From: a virus
Length of the DNA stretch: 21,633 nt
Reading direction: 5' to 3' (one strand)
Virus record (IMG/VR): IMGVR_UViG_3300042474_000198
Span: 1-21,633 of that record
Both the position numbers and the translations under genes were made by a program. Positions within the stretch are counted from its first letter, which is position 1. Each line of letters opens with the position of its first letter. Under the pieces are notes generated by a model. It had not been told where the DNA came from, did not search any database, and was given only the letters and a program-made list of their open reading frames with translations. Positions 13,882 through 20,599 of this stretch are shown here, piece by piece.

Positions 13882-14475
13882 ATGAAAAAAGAATTACAAA
13901 CAATAGAATTAACAATTAAAGACGAATTAAAAGAGGGTGTTTTTGCTATTAGTTTAGTAGACAAACCCGCTATTGAGGAGGATTTTATAATGTTAAATGC
14001 TTTAGAAGTAGAGTTAAAAGTAATTAACGAAGAAAAAAGAGAGGTTGTAGGTCTTGCTTTAGTACCTAATAAGAAAATTTTAAGACGTAAAGACGATACT
14101 GAATTTTATATTGAGTTTTCAGAGGCTACAATTGAGAAAGTTCAGGAATTATATTTGAAGAATTTAAGAGCAAACAACGTTACAATAGACCATGAAAAGC
14201 CAGTTAACGGAGTTTCTTTAATTGAATCATGGATTGTTGAGGACCCAAAAAACGATAAGTCTAATATTTACAATCTAAACGCTGTTAAAGGTAGTTGGGT
14301 TGTTAAGATGAAAATCTATAACGATGAAGTTTATGAAGGTGTTAAGTTAGGTAAGTTTAACGGGTTTTCAATAGAGGGGATGTTTGATGGATTGGACCAA
14401 CTAAAAATGAGTGAAACAAAAGATGAAGAATTAATTGATTTAATTAAAGACTTAATCAATGAGTTTAAATTATAA
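13882..14475 (+). CDS. XkdF-type prohead serine protease
   Basis: The 197-aa protein resembles the XkdF family of putative phage serine proteases that mature the prohead. Supporting features are the opening ELKEGVFAISLVDKPAIEED, VGLALVPNKKILRR, the TIDHEKP motif with candidate catalytic H104, and GKFNGFSIEG with candidate nucleophile S163. A third catalytic residue cannot be fixed by eye. The last 20 residues are acidic and helical and may act as scaffold-like contact. It begins 4 bases after the tape measure and overlaps the next gene by 17 bases. Its position before scaffold and capsid genes fits maturation, though it follows the tail genes, which is unusual. Confidence 0.8.
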   Translation: MKKELQTIELTIKDELKEGVFAISLVDKPAIEEDFIMLNALEVELKVINEEKREVVGLALVPNKKILRRKDDTEFYIEFSEATIEKVQELYLKNLRANNVTIDHEKPVNGVSLIESWIVEDPKNDKSNIYNLNAVKGSWVVKMKIYNDEVYEGVKLGKFNGFSIEGMFDGLDQLKMSETKDEELIDLIKDLINEFKL

Positions 14476-14986
14476 CGTTAGATATAAGGAAGCAAATCAT
14501 ATAAGTGCTACAGATTCAATTTACTTTGATAATGGTACTGGCATTCTTCAACAACTTGTTAGAAGCAAATTTAATAGTTTTATAAATTATTACGATGTAG
14601 TTTCTAATTCAGTAACAACGATTACAACTACAAACTTTTACAAATTAAATAGCAGTACTACATTAGGTTTATACAACGATAATTTCACACATTCAAACAA
14701 TAGAGTTACTAACACAGTAAACTCGAGAAACGTAAAAGCAGAATGTAATATATCATTAACAAGCGGGAATAATAACGTACTAAATATTGCTTTTTTCAAG
14801 AATGGTGTTAAAGTAGATTCAAGTGAAATTGATGTAACTTGTTCGGGCAATGGTAAAGCACAATCTAACCCAATACAATGCGTCGTAAATATGGCGGTTA
14901 ACGACTACTTAGAAGTATGGATAAAAAATCAAAGTTCAAATGATGTTACATTAGTACACTTCAATGTAATAGTTACTGAATTATAA
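14459..14986 (+). CDS. Jelly-roll-like structural protein, decoration or fibre candidate
   Basis: The 175-aa product is beta-rich with a C1q/TNF-like rhythm: SVTTITTTNFYKLNSSTTLG, NDNFTHSNNRVTNT, VLNIAFFKNGVKVDSSEIDV, NDYLEVWIKN and VTLVHFNVIVTEL. The 'iaffKNGvkvdss' and 'vNDYleVwikN' strands are typical of trimeric jelly-roll heads of phage fibres and decoration proteins. It lies between the protease and scaffold-like genes, overlapping the protease by 17 bases, so it is co-translated with the head genes. A capsid-bound spike or decoration protein that binds host glycans is my inference; a tail fibre head is the alternative. No catalytic motif is seen. Confidence 0.55.
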   Translation: MSLNYNVRYKEANHISATDSIYFDNGTGILQQLVRSKFNSFINYYDVVSNSVTTITTTNFYKLNSSTTLGLYNDNFTHSNNRVTNTVNSRNVKAECNISLTSGNNNVLNIAFFKNGVKVDSSEIDVTCSGNGKAQSNPIQCVVNMAVNDYLEVWIKNQSSNDVTLVHFNVIVTEL

Positions 14987-15042
14987 ATCAATAAGTTAAG
15001 TAAATAAATAAATACAAATCAATAATTAAATGTTAAAAAGTT
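14987..15042 (+). promoter_or_regulatory. Leader before scaffold-like gene with AAATCAATAA repeats
   Basis: This 56-base gap ends in 'gttaaaaagttATG', the A-rich start context used elsewhere. taaatcaataagtta at 14984-14998, which begins in the stop codon of the previous gene, repeats exactly a 15-mer at 1852-1866, and aaatcaataa recurs at 15016-15025. No TAnnTTTG box is present. A regulatory role is possible but unproven. Confidence 0.35.
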
Positions 15043-15606
15043 ATGAAAGAAAATGTTAAAGAAGCATTAAAAACAATTAAAGCATTTTTAGGAATGGAAA
15101 CAAAATTGGAAGATTTACCATTAGCGGACGGTATGACTACAATACAAGCGGAAAGTTTTGAAGAAGGACAAGCGGTGTTTATCGTTATGCCCGAAGCAGA
15201 GCCAGTACCTTTGCCTATTGGAGAGTACGAATTAGCAGATGGTAGAATTTTAAAAGTTGAAGTTGAAGGTATCATTGCTTCAGTTGAAATGGTAGAGGAA
15301 GAAGCTGAAACAGTTGAACCTACGGAAGTGCCAGTTGAAGCGGAGAAAGTACAACAACAAACAACAGCGAAAAAAATCGTTCGTTCAACAGTTGAGGAGC
15401 AACACTTCTCAAAATTAGAATTGAAGATTGAGGAGTTGGAAGCAAAGATTTTAGAATTATCTAAAGTTGAAGAAGTAGTTGAGGTTGTAGAATTGGAAGA
15501 AGTAAAACCAATTAAACACAATCCTGAGAAAAAGGAAGTAATTAACTTGGATTCAATGACACCTTTAGAAAAGTATAGACTTGCTAAAAGTAGAATGAAT
15601 GGATAA
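15043..15606 (+). CDS. Capsid scaffolding-like protein
   Basis: The 187-aa protein directly precedes the capsid gene cluster and has the composition of a scaffold. Residues about 20-80 form a beta module with EYELADGRILKVEVEGIIAS, then comes a long acidic, proline-containing linker (EEEAETVEPTEVPVEAE), a coiled-coil helix (FSKLELKIEELEAKILELS), and a final SMTPLEKYRLAKSRMNG basic tail. Scaffolds often end in a basic helix that binds capsid subunits. The beta part recurs, as far as I remember, in similar proteins of Bacteroidota phages. The gene overlaps the following small gene by 8 bases. Function is inferred from position and composition. Confidence 0.65.
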   Translation: MKENVKEALKTIKAFLGMETKLEDLPLADGMTTIQAESFEEGQAVFIVMPEAEPVPLPIGEYELADGRILKVEVEGIIASVEMVEEEAETVEPTEVPVEAEKVQQQTTAKKIVRSTVEEQHFSKLELKIEELEAKILELSKVEEVVEVVELEEVKPIKHNPEKKEVINLDSMTPLEKYRLAKSRMNG

Positions 15607-15766
15607 GTTTGTAAATCCTTTCGAGAAAGGTGTAAACTATGAACACTTTTTAAAAGCAGTTGGAGCAAAGACAATTAAAACATATTGCAAGGGAAAATTA
15701 ACCGAAGAACAAATTGAATGGTTAATAGAAGATTTAAAACATTATAAACAAAATAAAAACAAATAA
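15599..15766 (+). CDS. Small head-module protein, 55 aa, unknown
   Basis: A 55-codon frame starts at ATG 15599, inside the end of the scaffold-like gene, and stops at TAA 15764-15766, three bases before the major capsid ATG. It reads MDKFVNPFEKGVNYEHFLKA, then VGAKTIKTYCKGKLTEEQIE and a helical lysine-rich end. Short proteins with a 'NPFEkGv.Y.eFL.a' opening seem to be regular companions of capsid genes in Bacteroidota phages. The function is unknown; a scaffold partner or small capsid component is possible. Placement and overlap make this a confident gene even though the function is not. Confidence 0.75.
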   Translation: MDKFVNPFEKGVNYEHFLKAVGAKTIKTYCKGKLTEEQIEWLIEDLKHYKQNKNK

Positions 15767-15769
15767 ACA

Positions 15770-16786
15770 ATGGCTATTAGTTACACGTCGGTTGACATTA
15801 GAGGTAAGGCAGTTGAGCCTATCTTAGAAGAAGTATTATTTGCAAACAAGACGATTGCAGATAACTATGTAACGTTCGCTACGGACGTTAAAGCGGGTAC
15901 AATTATTACAGAGGCTGGAGTTGATGTTACAGCACAATTATATACGGGTGCTGCATTATCTAACTCAGGTTCGATGACTGTTACAGACAGAATCATTACA
16001 CCAACTAAATTAGAGTATAAACAAACATTCTTACAAGAATCATTAAGAGCTGGTCGTTTTGGTCGTTCAATGAATCCTGGAGCATTCAACATTGAGAGTT
16101 CTGAATTTGCTTCTACTGTATTAGCACAATATGCTCCTAACGTTTCACAAGATGGTGAATCAATCTTTTGGGGTGGTATTACTTCAACTACAAAAACTGC
16201 AATTGCAGCTTTAACTCCTGGTGCTTCACAAGGTTCTATGACTGCTGCAACACAAACTGCTGTTGCTGCTTTGACTGCTGGTTTAGTTGATGGTGTATTC
16301 TCTAAAGTTCTTTACGACAACTCTGCATTAGGTGGATATATTAAAGTAACGGGAACTACGGTTACTGCTGCAAATATTGCTGCTGAAATGGCTAAAATTT
16401 ATGCTGCAATACCAGCTGAAAACTTAGCGGATACAGTTTCTCCAACTGTAATTTATGCACCAAGAGCATGGAAACAATTAGCACGTATTGCTAACAATGC
16501 AGTAGGAGCAGCACAACAAATTAACTTCGAATTTGAGTCAGGTTCAAATGATGCTAAATGTTTCTACAATGGTGTTGAAGTTCTTTTCGTACCAACTCCA
16601 AACAACTTAATGGCTTACGCACAAAGAAAAGCAGCGGTTATTTGGTGTACAGATTTAGCAGACGATTACAACAGATTTGAAGTAGGTAAATTGGTTAATG
16701 ACGGAGATACTCAATTTGTAAGAGCAATCTACACAATGGGAGTTTTTGTAGGTCAAGCAACTAAAGGTGTACTTTACGGAGGATAG
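15770..16786 (+). CDS. Major capsid protein
   Basis: The 338-aa protein is the likely HK97-fold capsid subunit. It begins AISYTSVDIRGKAVEPILEE and contains the typical elements TLSNSG-like loop before TDRIITPTKLEYKQTFLQES (an E-loop/N-arm region), an alanine-rich helical middle (PAENLADTVSPTVIYAPRAW), and a C-terminal strand block FVRAIYTMGVFVGQATKGVL. Its position after scaffold-like and protease genes, and a strong intrinsic terminator just after it, fit a very abundantly made protein. Length is normal for small HK97-type capsid proteins. Whether the N-terminus is cleaved by the XkdF-type protease cannot be read from sequence. Confidence 0.85.
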   Translation: MAISYTSVDIRGKAVEPILEEVLFANKTIADNYVTFATDVKAGTIITEAGVDVTAQLYTGAALSNSGSMTVTDRIITPTKLEYKQTFLQESLRAGRFGRSMNPGAFNIESSEFASTVLAQYAPNVSQDGESIFWGGITSTTKTAIAALTPGASQGSMTAATQTAVAALTAGLVDGVFSKVLYDNSALGGYIKVTGTTVTAANIAAEMAKIYAAIPAENLADTVSPTVIYAPRAWKQLARIANNAVGAAQQINFEFESGSNDAKCFYNGVEVLFVPTPNNLMAYAQRKAAVIWCTDLADDYNRFEVGKLVNDGDTQFVRAIYTMGVFVGQATKGVLYGG

Positions 16787-16810
16787 GAATTCATTAAATT
16801 AATAATCTAA

Positions 16811-16839
16811 GGGTGGTGAGAAATACATCACCCTTTTTT
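16811..16839 (+). terminator. Intrinsic terminator after the major capsid gene
   Basis: gggtggtg (16811-16818) pairs with catcaccc (16826-16833) over 8 bp with one G-U pair and a 7-base loop, followed by six T. It starts 24 bases after the capsid stop and ends 13 bases before the next ATG. That leaves no room for a promoter between, so the following gene must rely on read-through. Confidence 0.85.
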
Positions 16840-16852
16840 AATACAAAATATT

Positions 16853-17398
16853 ATGCCGATAACAATTGCAAACGGAAGAAAAGAACAAGATAAAGACAGT
16901 GTAGGTGGATTCAAAGCACTTTACTTTATCAATAATCAAATTGTAAAAAGTGATATTACATATGATGCTACAAACACAGATGTAATTGACACAATTCTAA
17001 ATGTAGATACTTTATACAAATTTGAATTAAAGGGAGAAAATAGTTTTAATCAAACTATAATGGCGGACCCAATCGCTGGAACAACTTATTTTGAACAAAA
17101 TTTAAGTATCAAATTAAAAAAACAAGATGCTGCAACGTCAAAAAATGTAAAATTACTTGCTTATTCTATGCCACATTGCGTATTACAAGACTACAACGGT
17201 AAGTTTTATATTGCTGGTCTATTGAATGGCTTAGACCTAGTGGGGGGTGAAATTTCAGGAGGTTCAAAAATGGGTGACTTCAATGGGTACTCATTAACTT
17301 TCAAAGGTGAAGAAGTTTGTTACGCTAATTTATTAGATGCTACAACAGAAGCAGCGATGCTTACTTTGTTTACTTCAGCTACTTTAGTAACTTCTTAA
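16853..17398 (+). CDS. Putative major tail tube protein
   Basis: The 181-aa protein begins with NGRKEQDKDSVGGFKALYFI and has NVDTLYKFELKGENSFNQTI, TTYFEQNLSIKLKKQD, VKLLAYSMPHCVLQDYNGKF and MGDFNGYSLTFKGEEV. This order of beta strands with 'GGfKa.yf', 'yFeQ.l...lKk' and 'MGDl.GY.ltf' matches tail tube proteins I associate with Bacteroidota siphoviruses. The gene is flanked on both sides by intrinsic terminators, an arrangement suited to setting a separate expression level for an abundant tail subunit. It lies apart from the other tail genes, between capsid and portal. The call is from pattern memory and context, not a search. Confidence 0.6.
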   Translation: MPITIANGRKEQDKDSVGGFKALYFINNQIVKSDITYDATNTDVIDTILNVDTLYKFELKGENSFNQTIMADPIAGTTYFEQNLSIKLKKQDAATSKNVKLLAYSMPHCVLQDYNGKFYIAGLLNGLDLVGGEISGGSKMGDFNGYSLTFKGEEVCYANLLDATTEAAMLTLFTSATLVTS

Positions 17399-17417
17399 TA
17401 AATACTACTACTACTTT

Positions 17418-17450
17418 AAAGGCTATCTTAATCGGTAGCCTTTTTTTTTT
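17418..17450 (+). terminator. Intrinsic terminator after the tail tube gene
   Basis: aaaggctatc (17418-17427) pairs with ggtagccttt (17434-17443) over 10 bp with a 6-base loop and one T-G wobble, followed by a run of T to 17450. It starts 20 bases after the preceding stop. This is the strongest terminator in the window by stem and T-run. Confidence 0.9.
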
Positions 17451-17471
17451 GAATACAATTTATAAAATTAT

Positions 17472-17483
17472 CGTTTAATAACT
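17472..17483 (+). promoter_or_regulatory. Translation leader motif CGTTTAATAACT before ATG
   Basis: CGTTTAATAACT lies directly before ATG 17484 and matches the leader at 6719-6730 with one difference. Upstream, acaattta (17455-17462) resembles 'acaaaatta' before ATG 6731. It supports ATG 17484 as the start and follows directly after the terminator region. Confidence 0.5.
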
Positions 17484-17903
17484 ATGATAGTATTAACAAC
17501 AGATGCGACGGCACAAAGTTTTAATTTCGTTCCTAGAACTGAGGATGTAGATTTTGATGTATTTCCGATTCAAGACGAGCAAACAAATGTTATATTTAAT
17601 TTTAGAGTAAATACTTCTTACACTGACTACAATAAACTAGACTTAACAGATGAACAAACAAACACAAGCGTTACTTATAATGTATCTAGTTTTACTACTT
17701 CTGAATACTATCATACAATTACACTTGCTTTTAGTGGATTAATAGAAGGGCATACATACATAATGAGAATTTACAGAGATTCAAAAACAAACACACGTTT
17801 TTTAGGTAAAGTTTTAGCAACTAATCAATCATTACCATATACGGTTAATGAAGGTATTTATAACAAGAGAGAAACAACAAACGATTTTATAATATATGAA
17901 TAA
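17484..17903 (+). CDS. Small beta-rich structural protein
   Basis: The 139-aa protein is mostly beta strands: QSFNFVPRTEDVDFDVF, DEQTNTSVTYNVSSF, YYHTITLAFSGLIEGHTYIM and RIYRDSKTNTRFLGKV, ending ETTNDFIIYE. The pattern of DEqtN, EGhtY and NdFIiYE resembles short Ig-like virion proteins common in Bacteroidota phages next to the portal gene. It overlaps the portal gene by eight bases, so co-translation is likely. Neck, decoration or connector roles are all possible; none is shown by a motif. It follows the terminator after the tail tube gene. Confidence 0.5.
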   Translation: MIVLTTDATAQSFNFVPRTEDVDFDVFPIQDEQTNVIFNFRVNTSYTDYNKLDLTDEQTNTSVTYNVSSFTTSEYYHTITLAFSGLIEGHTYIMRIYRDSKTNTRFLGKVLATNQSLPYTVNEGIYNKRETTNDFIIYE

Positions 17904-19602
17904 AGTAATTGAGTTAAGTCAGTACACTACTCCCGTAATTACTGAGCAAAGAAATGAGGGGTGGGTAGATTTTGGGCAAGGTAATAACCACTATAATTTT
18001 TTAATTGATAGGTTCCAAAATTCAGCAACTAATAATGCGGTTATAAATAACATTTGCAAACTTATTTACGGTCGTGGAATTACAGCCTTAGATGCTTCAC
18101 AAAAACCAACTGACTATGCTAACTTTTTAAGTTTAGTATCAAAAGACGATATTAAACGTATTATTAGTGATACTAAAATGTTAGGTCAAAGTGCGATACA
18201 AGTGCATTATAACAAAGATAGAACTGTTAAACAGTTTCTACATTTACCCGTTAACTTAGTTCGTTCTGCTAAATGCAATGAAGACGGGGACGTGGTGGCT
18301 TATTACTATTCAGACAATTGGCAAAAAACTAGAGAGTACAAGCCAATCAGATTTGATGCTTTTGGAACTTCAAAAAGCGAGATTGAAATATTAATGATTC
18401 AACCTTATAGTGCTGGTATGAAGTACTATTCTTATGTTGATTATCAAGGGGCTTTGGATTACTGCTTATTAGAGGAAAAAGTTAGTGAATACCTTATAAA
18501 TGAGGTTAGTAACTCATTTGCGCCCACGAGTATTTTAAATTTTAATAATGGACAAGCGACCCCTGACCAGAAGCGACAAATTAGCGACGACGTTACAAAC
18601 AAGTTAACTGGTTCTACGGGTAAAAAAGTTATTATTTCATTTAACGATAACCCCGAATCGAAAACAACTATTGATACTATACAATTGCAAAAGGCTGCGG
18701 ACCAATATCAATATTTATCAGACGAAGCGAGAAACAAAATTTTAGTAGGTCATAACGTAACTTCACCGCTTTTATTTGGTATTTCAACAAGTACGGGTTT
18801 TAGTTCAAATGCAGACGAATTAAAGAATAGTGCAATACTATTTGATAACATGGTTATTAGACCTTATCAAGAGTTAATTATTGATGCTTTTGATAAGATT
18901 TTAGCAGTTAATGGAATTAGTTTAAAACTATATTTTAAAAAGTTAAATGTTTTAGATGAAGATGGTGAATTAAAACAAGCACCACAACAAACTACTTTAA
19001 GTGCAGAAGTATTTGATTTTGAAAGTATAGGTGAAGAAATAGACGATGAATGGCTTTTAGTCGATTCTAGAAAAGTTGATTACGACGAAGAAATTACTTT
19101 GGATGAAGAATTAGAAAACTTAAAACCTAAAAAATCATTCTTAGCGAAATTAGTTAGTACAGGTATAGCGAGAGGAAATGCAAAAAGTGAACAAGATGGA
19201 AACATTTTTAAAACTCGTTATAGATATGCTGGAGATAAACCTGGTGAACGTTCTTTTTGTGTTAAAATGAGTCAACAAAACAAAGTATATCGTAAAGAGG
19301 ATATTGTTAATATGAGTAACTCAGATTTAGGCGACCATTACACAAATAAAGATGGTAGAGTAATTGGATGGGGACCGAATGGAGCTATAAAATTCGATCG
19401 ATTTATTTGGAAAGGCGGAGGTAACTGCCATCATTATTGGATTCGTGAAACTTATTTAAAAAAATCAGATGTAAATTCACCACTTGCACAAACTTATACA
19501 GCTTCACAAAGTAGAAAGTTGGGAGAGATTGCACCCGTTAATGATTCGAGAGTTTACCAACGTCCTATTGATATGCCTAACAGAGGCTTTTTACCTAAAT
19601 AA
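17896..19602 (+). CDS. Portal protein with an extra C-terminal Cys/His-rich domain
   Basis: The 568-aa protein forms the dodecameric head vertex through which DNA enters. The first ~330 residues show portal features: LIYGRGITALD, a wing strand MLGQSAIQVHYNKDRTVKQF, FLHLPVNLVRSAKCNEDGDV, a clip region, and NVTSPLLFGISTSTGFSSNA. Residues about 436-530 are an added domain with RSFC (C455), VYRKEDIVNM, and WKGGGNCHHYWIRETYL (C511, H512, H513). This domain is not part of a basic portal and may be a head morphogenesis-type module. Known single-chain portals are about 400-500 aa, so the extra length is explained by it. The gene overlaps its upstream neighbour by eight bases. Confidence 0.8.
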   Translation: MNKVIELSQYTTPVITEQRNEGWVDFGQGNNHYNFLIDRFQNSATNNAVINNICKLIYGRGITALDASQKPTDYANFLSLVSKDDIKRIISDTKMLGQSAIQVHYNKDRTVKQFLHLPVNLVRSAKCNEDGDVVAYYYSDNWQKTREYKPIRFDAFGTSKSEIEILMIQPYSAGMKYYSYVDYQGALDYCLLEEKVSEYLINEVSNSFAPTSILNFNNGQATPDQKRQISDDVTNKLTGSTGKKVIISFNDNPESKTTIDTIQLQKAADQYQYLSDEARNKILVGHNVTSPLLFGISTSTGFSSNADELKNSAILFDNMVIRPYQELIIDAFDKILAVNGISLKLYFKKLNVLDEDGELKQAPQQTTLSAEVFDFESIGEEIDDEWLLVDSRKVDYDEEITLDEELENLKPKKSFLAKLVSTGIARGNAKSEQDGNIFKTRYRYAGDKPGERSFCVKMSQQNKVYRKEDIVNMSNSDLGDHYTNKDGRVIGWGPNGAIKFDRFIWKGGGNCHHYWIRETYLKKSDVNSPLAQTYTASQSRKLGEIAPVNDSRVYQRPIDMPNRGFLPK

Positions 19603-19610
19603 TTTATAAA

Positions 19611-20114
19611 ATGGCTGAAGTATTATTAATTTCAAATAAAGATTTAGTAAAGTTTACTGCATTGAACGGTGGAATCGACCCCGACAAGACAGTACATTTT
19701 ATAAAAATAGCACAAGATATTTACATTCAACAATATCTAGGCAGTAATTTGTTAAACAAGTTAAAAACAGACTACCAAAACAACACGTTAACAAACGATT
19801 ACAGCAACTTAATTACAAACTTTGTTAAGCCTATGTTAATTCACTTCACAGCGGTTGAGATGTACCCGTTTATCGCTTATTCAATTACAAATAAAGGAGT
19901 GTATAAACATAGTGCTGAAAATAGTGAGGTAGTTAGCAAAAACGAAGTTGATTATTTGGTAGAGAAAGAACGCAAAATTGCGGAGAATTATGCCGAACGT
20001 TTTATAAAATATATGGCTTTTAACTATCCATTGTTTCCCGAATATTTGACAAATATCGACGAAGATATAGCACCTAAAATAAAAACAGATTTAACTAATT
20101 GGTATTTAGGCTAA
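19611..20114 (+). CDS. DUF6712-like head-tail connector (head completion protein)
   Basis: The 167-aa protein is helical and resembles the DUF6712 family and other head completion adaptors. It has FIKIAQDIYIQQYLGSNLLN, then DYQNNTLTNDYSNLITNFVK, a hydrophobic helix pair (PMLIHFTAVEMYPFIAYSI), and a C-terminal KEVDYLVEKERKIAENYAER-like helix. 'Q.ylG..Ll.kl' followed by 'Y..L......p.L' is the characteristic order of that family. It begins 8 bases after the portal gene, the expected neighbour. It most likely sits under the portal ring as an adaptor. Function is from family resemblance and position. Confidence 0.65.
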   Translation: MAEVLLISNKDLVKFTALNGGIDPDKTVHFIKIAQDIYIQQYLGSNLLNKLKTDYQNNTLTNDYSNLITNFVKPMLIHFTAVEMYPFIAYSITNKGVYKHSAENSEVVSKNEVDYLVEKERKIAENYAERFIKYMAFNYPLFPEYLTNIDEDIAPKIKTDLTNWYLG

Positions 20115-20132
20115 ACACAATTAAAACAATTT

Positions 20133-20145
20133 ACGTTTAAAAAAT
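20133..20145 (+). promoter_or_regulatory. Translation leader motif ACGTTTAAAAAAT before ATG
   Basis: ACGTTTAAAAAAT lies directly before ATG 20146 and matches the leader before ATG 6731 at all but two positions. It marks the start of the fibre gene block after a 31-base gap. No promoter box or Shine-Dalgarno is present. Confidence 0.45.
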
Positions 20146-20598
20146 ATGTCAATAGAAAGAAAATTTACAGATTTCACAGCAAAAACGGGAGCCTTAAAAT
20201 CTACCGATGTTATGATGGTTGATGATTGGAATGGCTCGATATTTACAACAAAGAAAATACTAGGAAATCAAATTGTCCCTTATAAGGTTTATATTACAAA
20301 TATAAGTCAATCAGGAACAGCAGCACCAACTACTTCGGGCGGTTACTCTCAATTAACTGGAACGATTACACTTGCAAGAACATCAGCAGGAACATACACA
20401 ATAACAAACTCAGTAGCAGAATTTACAGCAAATAATACGTTTGTTTTCTTTCAAAAAAGTAGTGGAGCTTACAATCGATTATTTCAGTACGAAATTACAA
20501 GTACAACGGTTATAACAATTAAAACTTGGACTGGTGCGGGTGCTTTAGCAGATGATTTATTGAGTAGTGATTCAATTGAGATTAAAATAATTAATTAA
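20146..20598 (+). CDS. Short tail fibre-like protein
   Basis: The 150-aa protein begins with a 40-residue module, FTDFTAKTGALKSTDVMMVD and TTKKILGNQIV, that closely parallels the start of the next gene. This 'is.lta.....D.v.v......kki..nq' module is the usual virion attachment region of Bacteroidota phage fibres. The rest is beta-rich with repeated Thr/Ser (YTITNSVAEFTANNTFVFFQ, TWTGAGALADD) and may form a small head. It is one base before the next fibre gene, so it may be a fibre tip or accessory. No enzymatic motif is seen. Confidence 0.55.
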   Translation: MSIERKFTDFTAKTGALKSTDVMMVDDWNGSIFTTKKILGNQIVPYKVYITNISQSGTAAPTTSGGYSQLTGTITLARTSAGTYTITNSVAEFTANNTFVFFQKSSGAYNRLFQYEITSTTVITIKTWTGAGALADDLLSSDSIEIKIIN

Positions 20599-20599
20599 T

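Noticed and set aside
15033-15674. A 213-codon open frame on the minus strand opposite the scaffold-like gene.
   Set aside because: It is Ser/Thr/Leu-rich, as expected for the reverse of an acidic Glu/Val-rich plus-strand gene, spans gene boundaries and has no start context. The plus-strand gene fits its neighbours.
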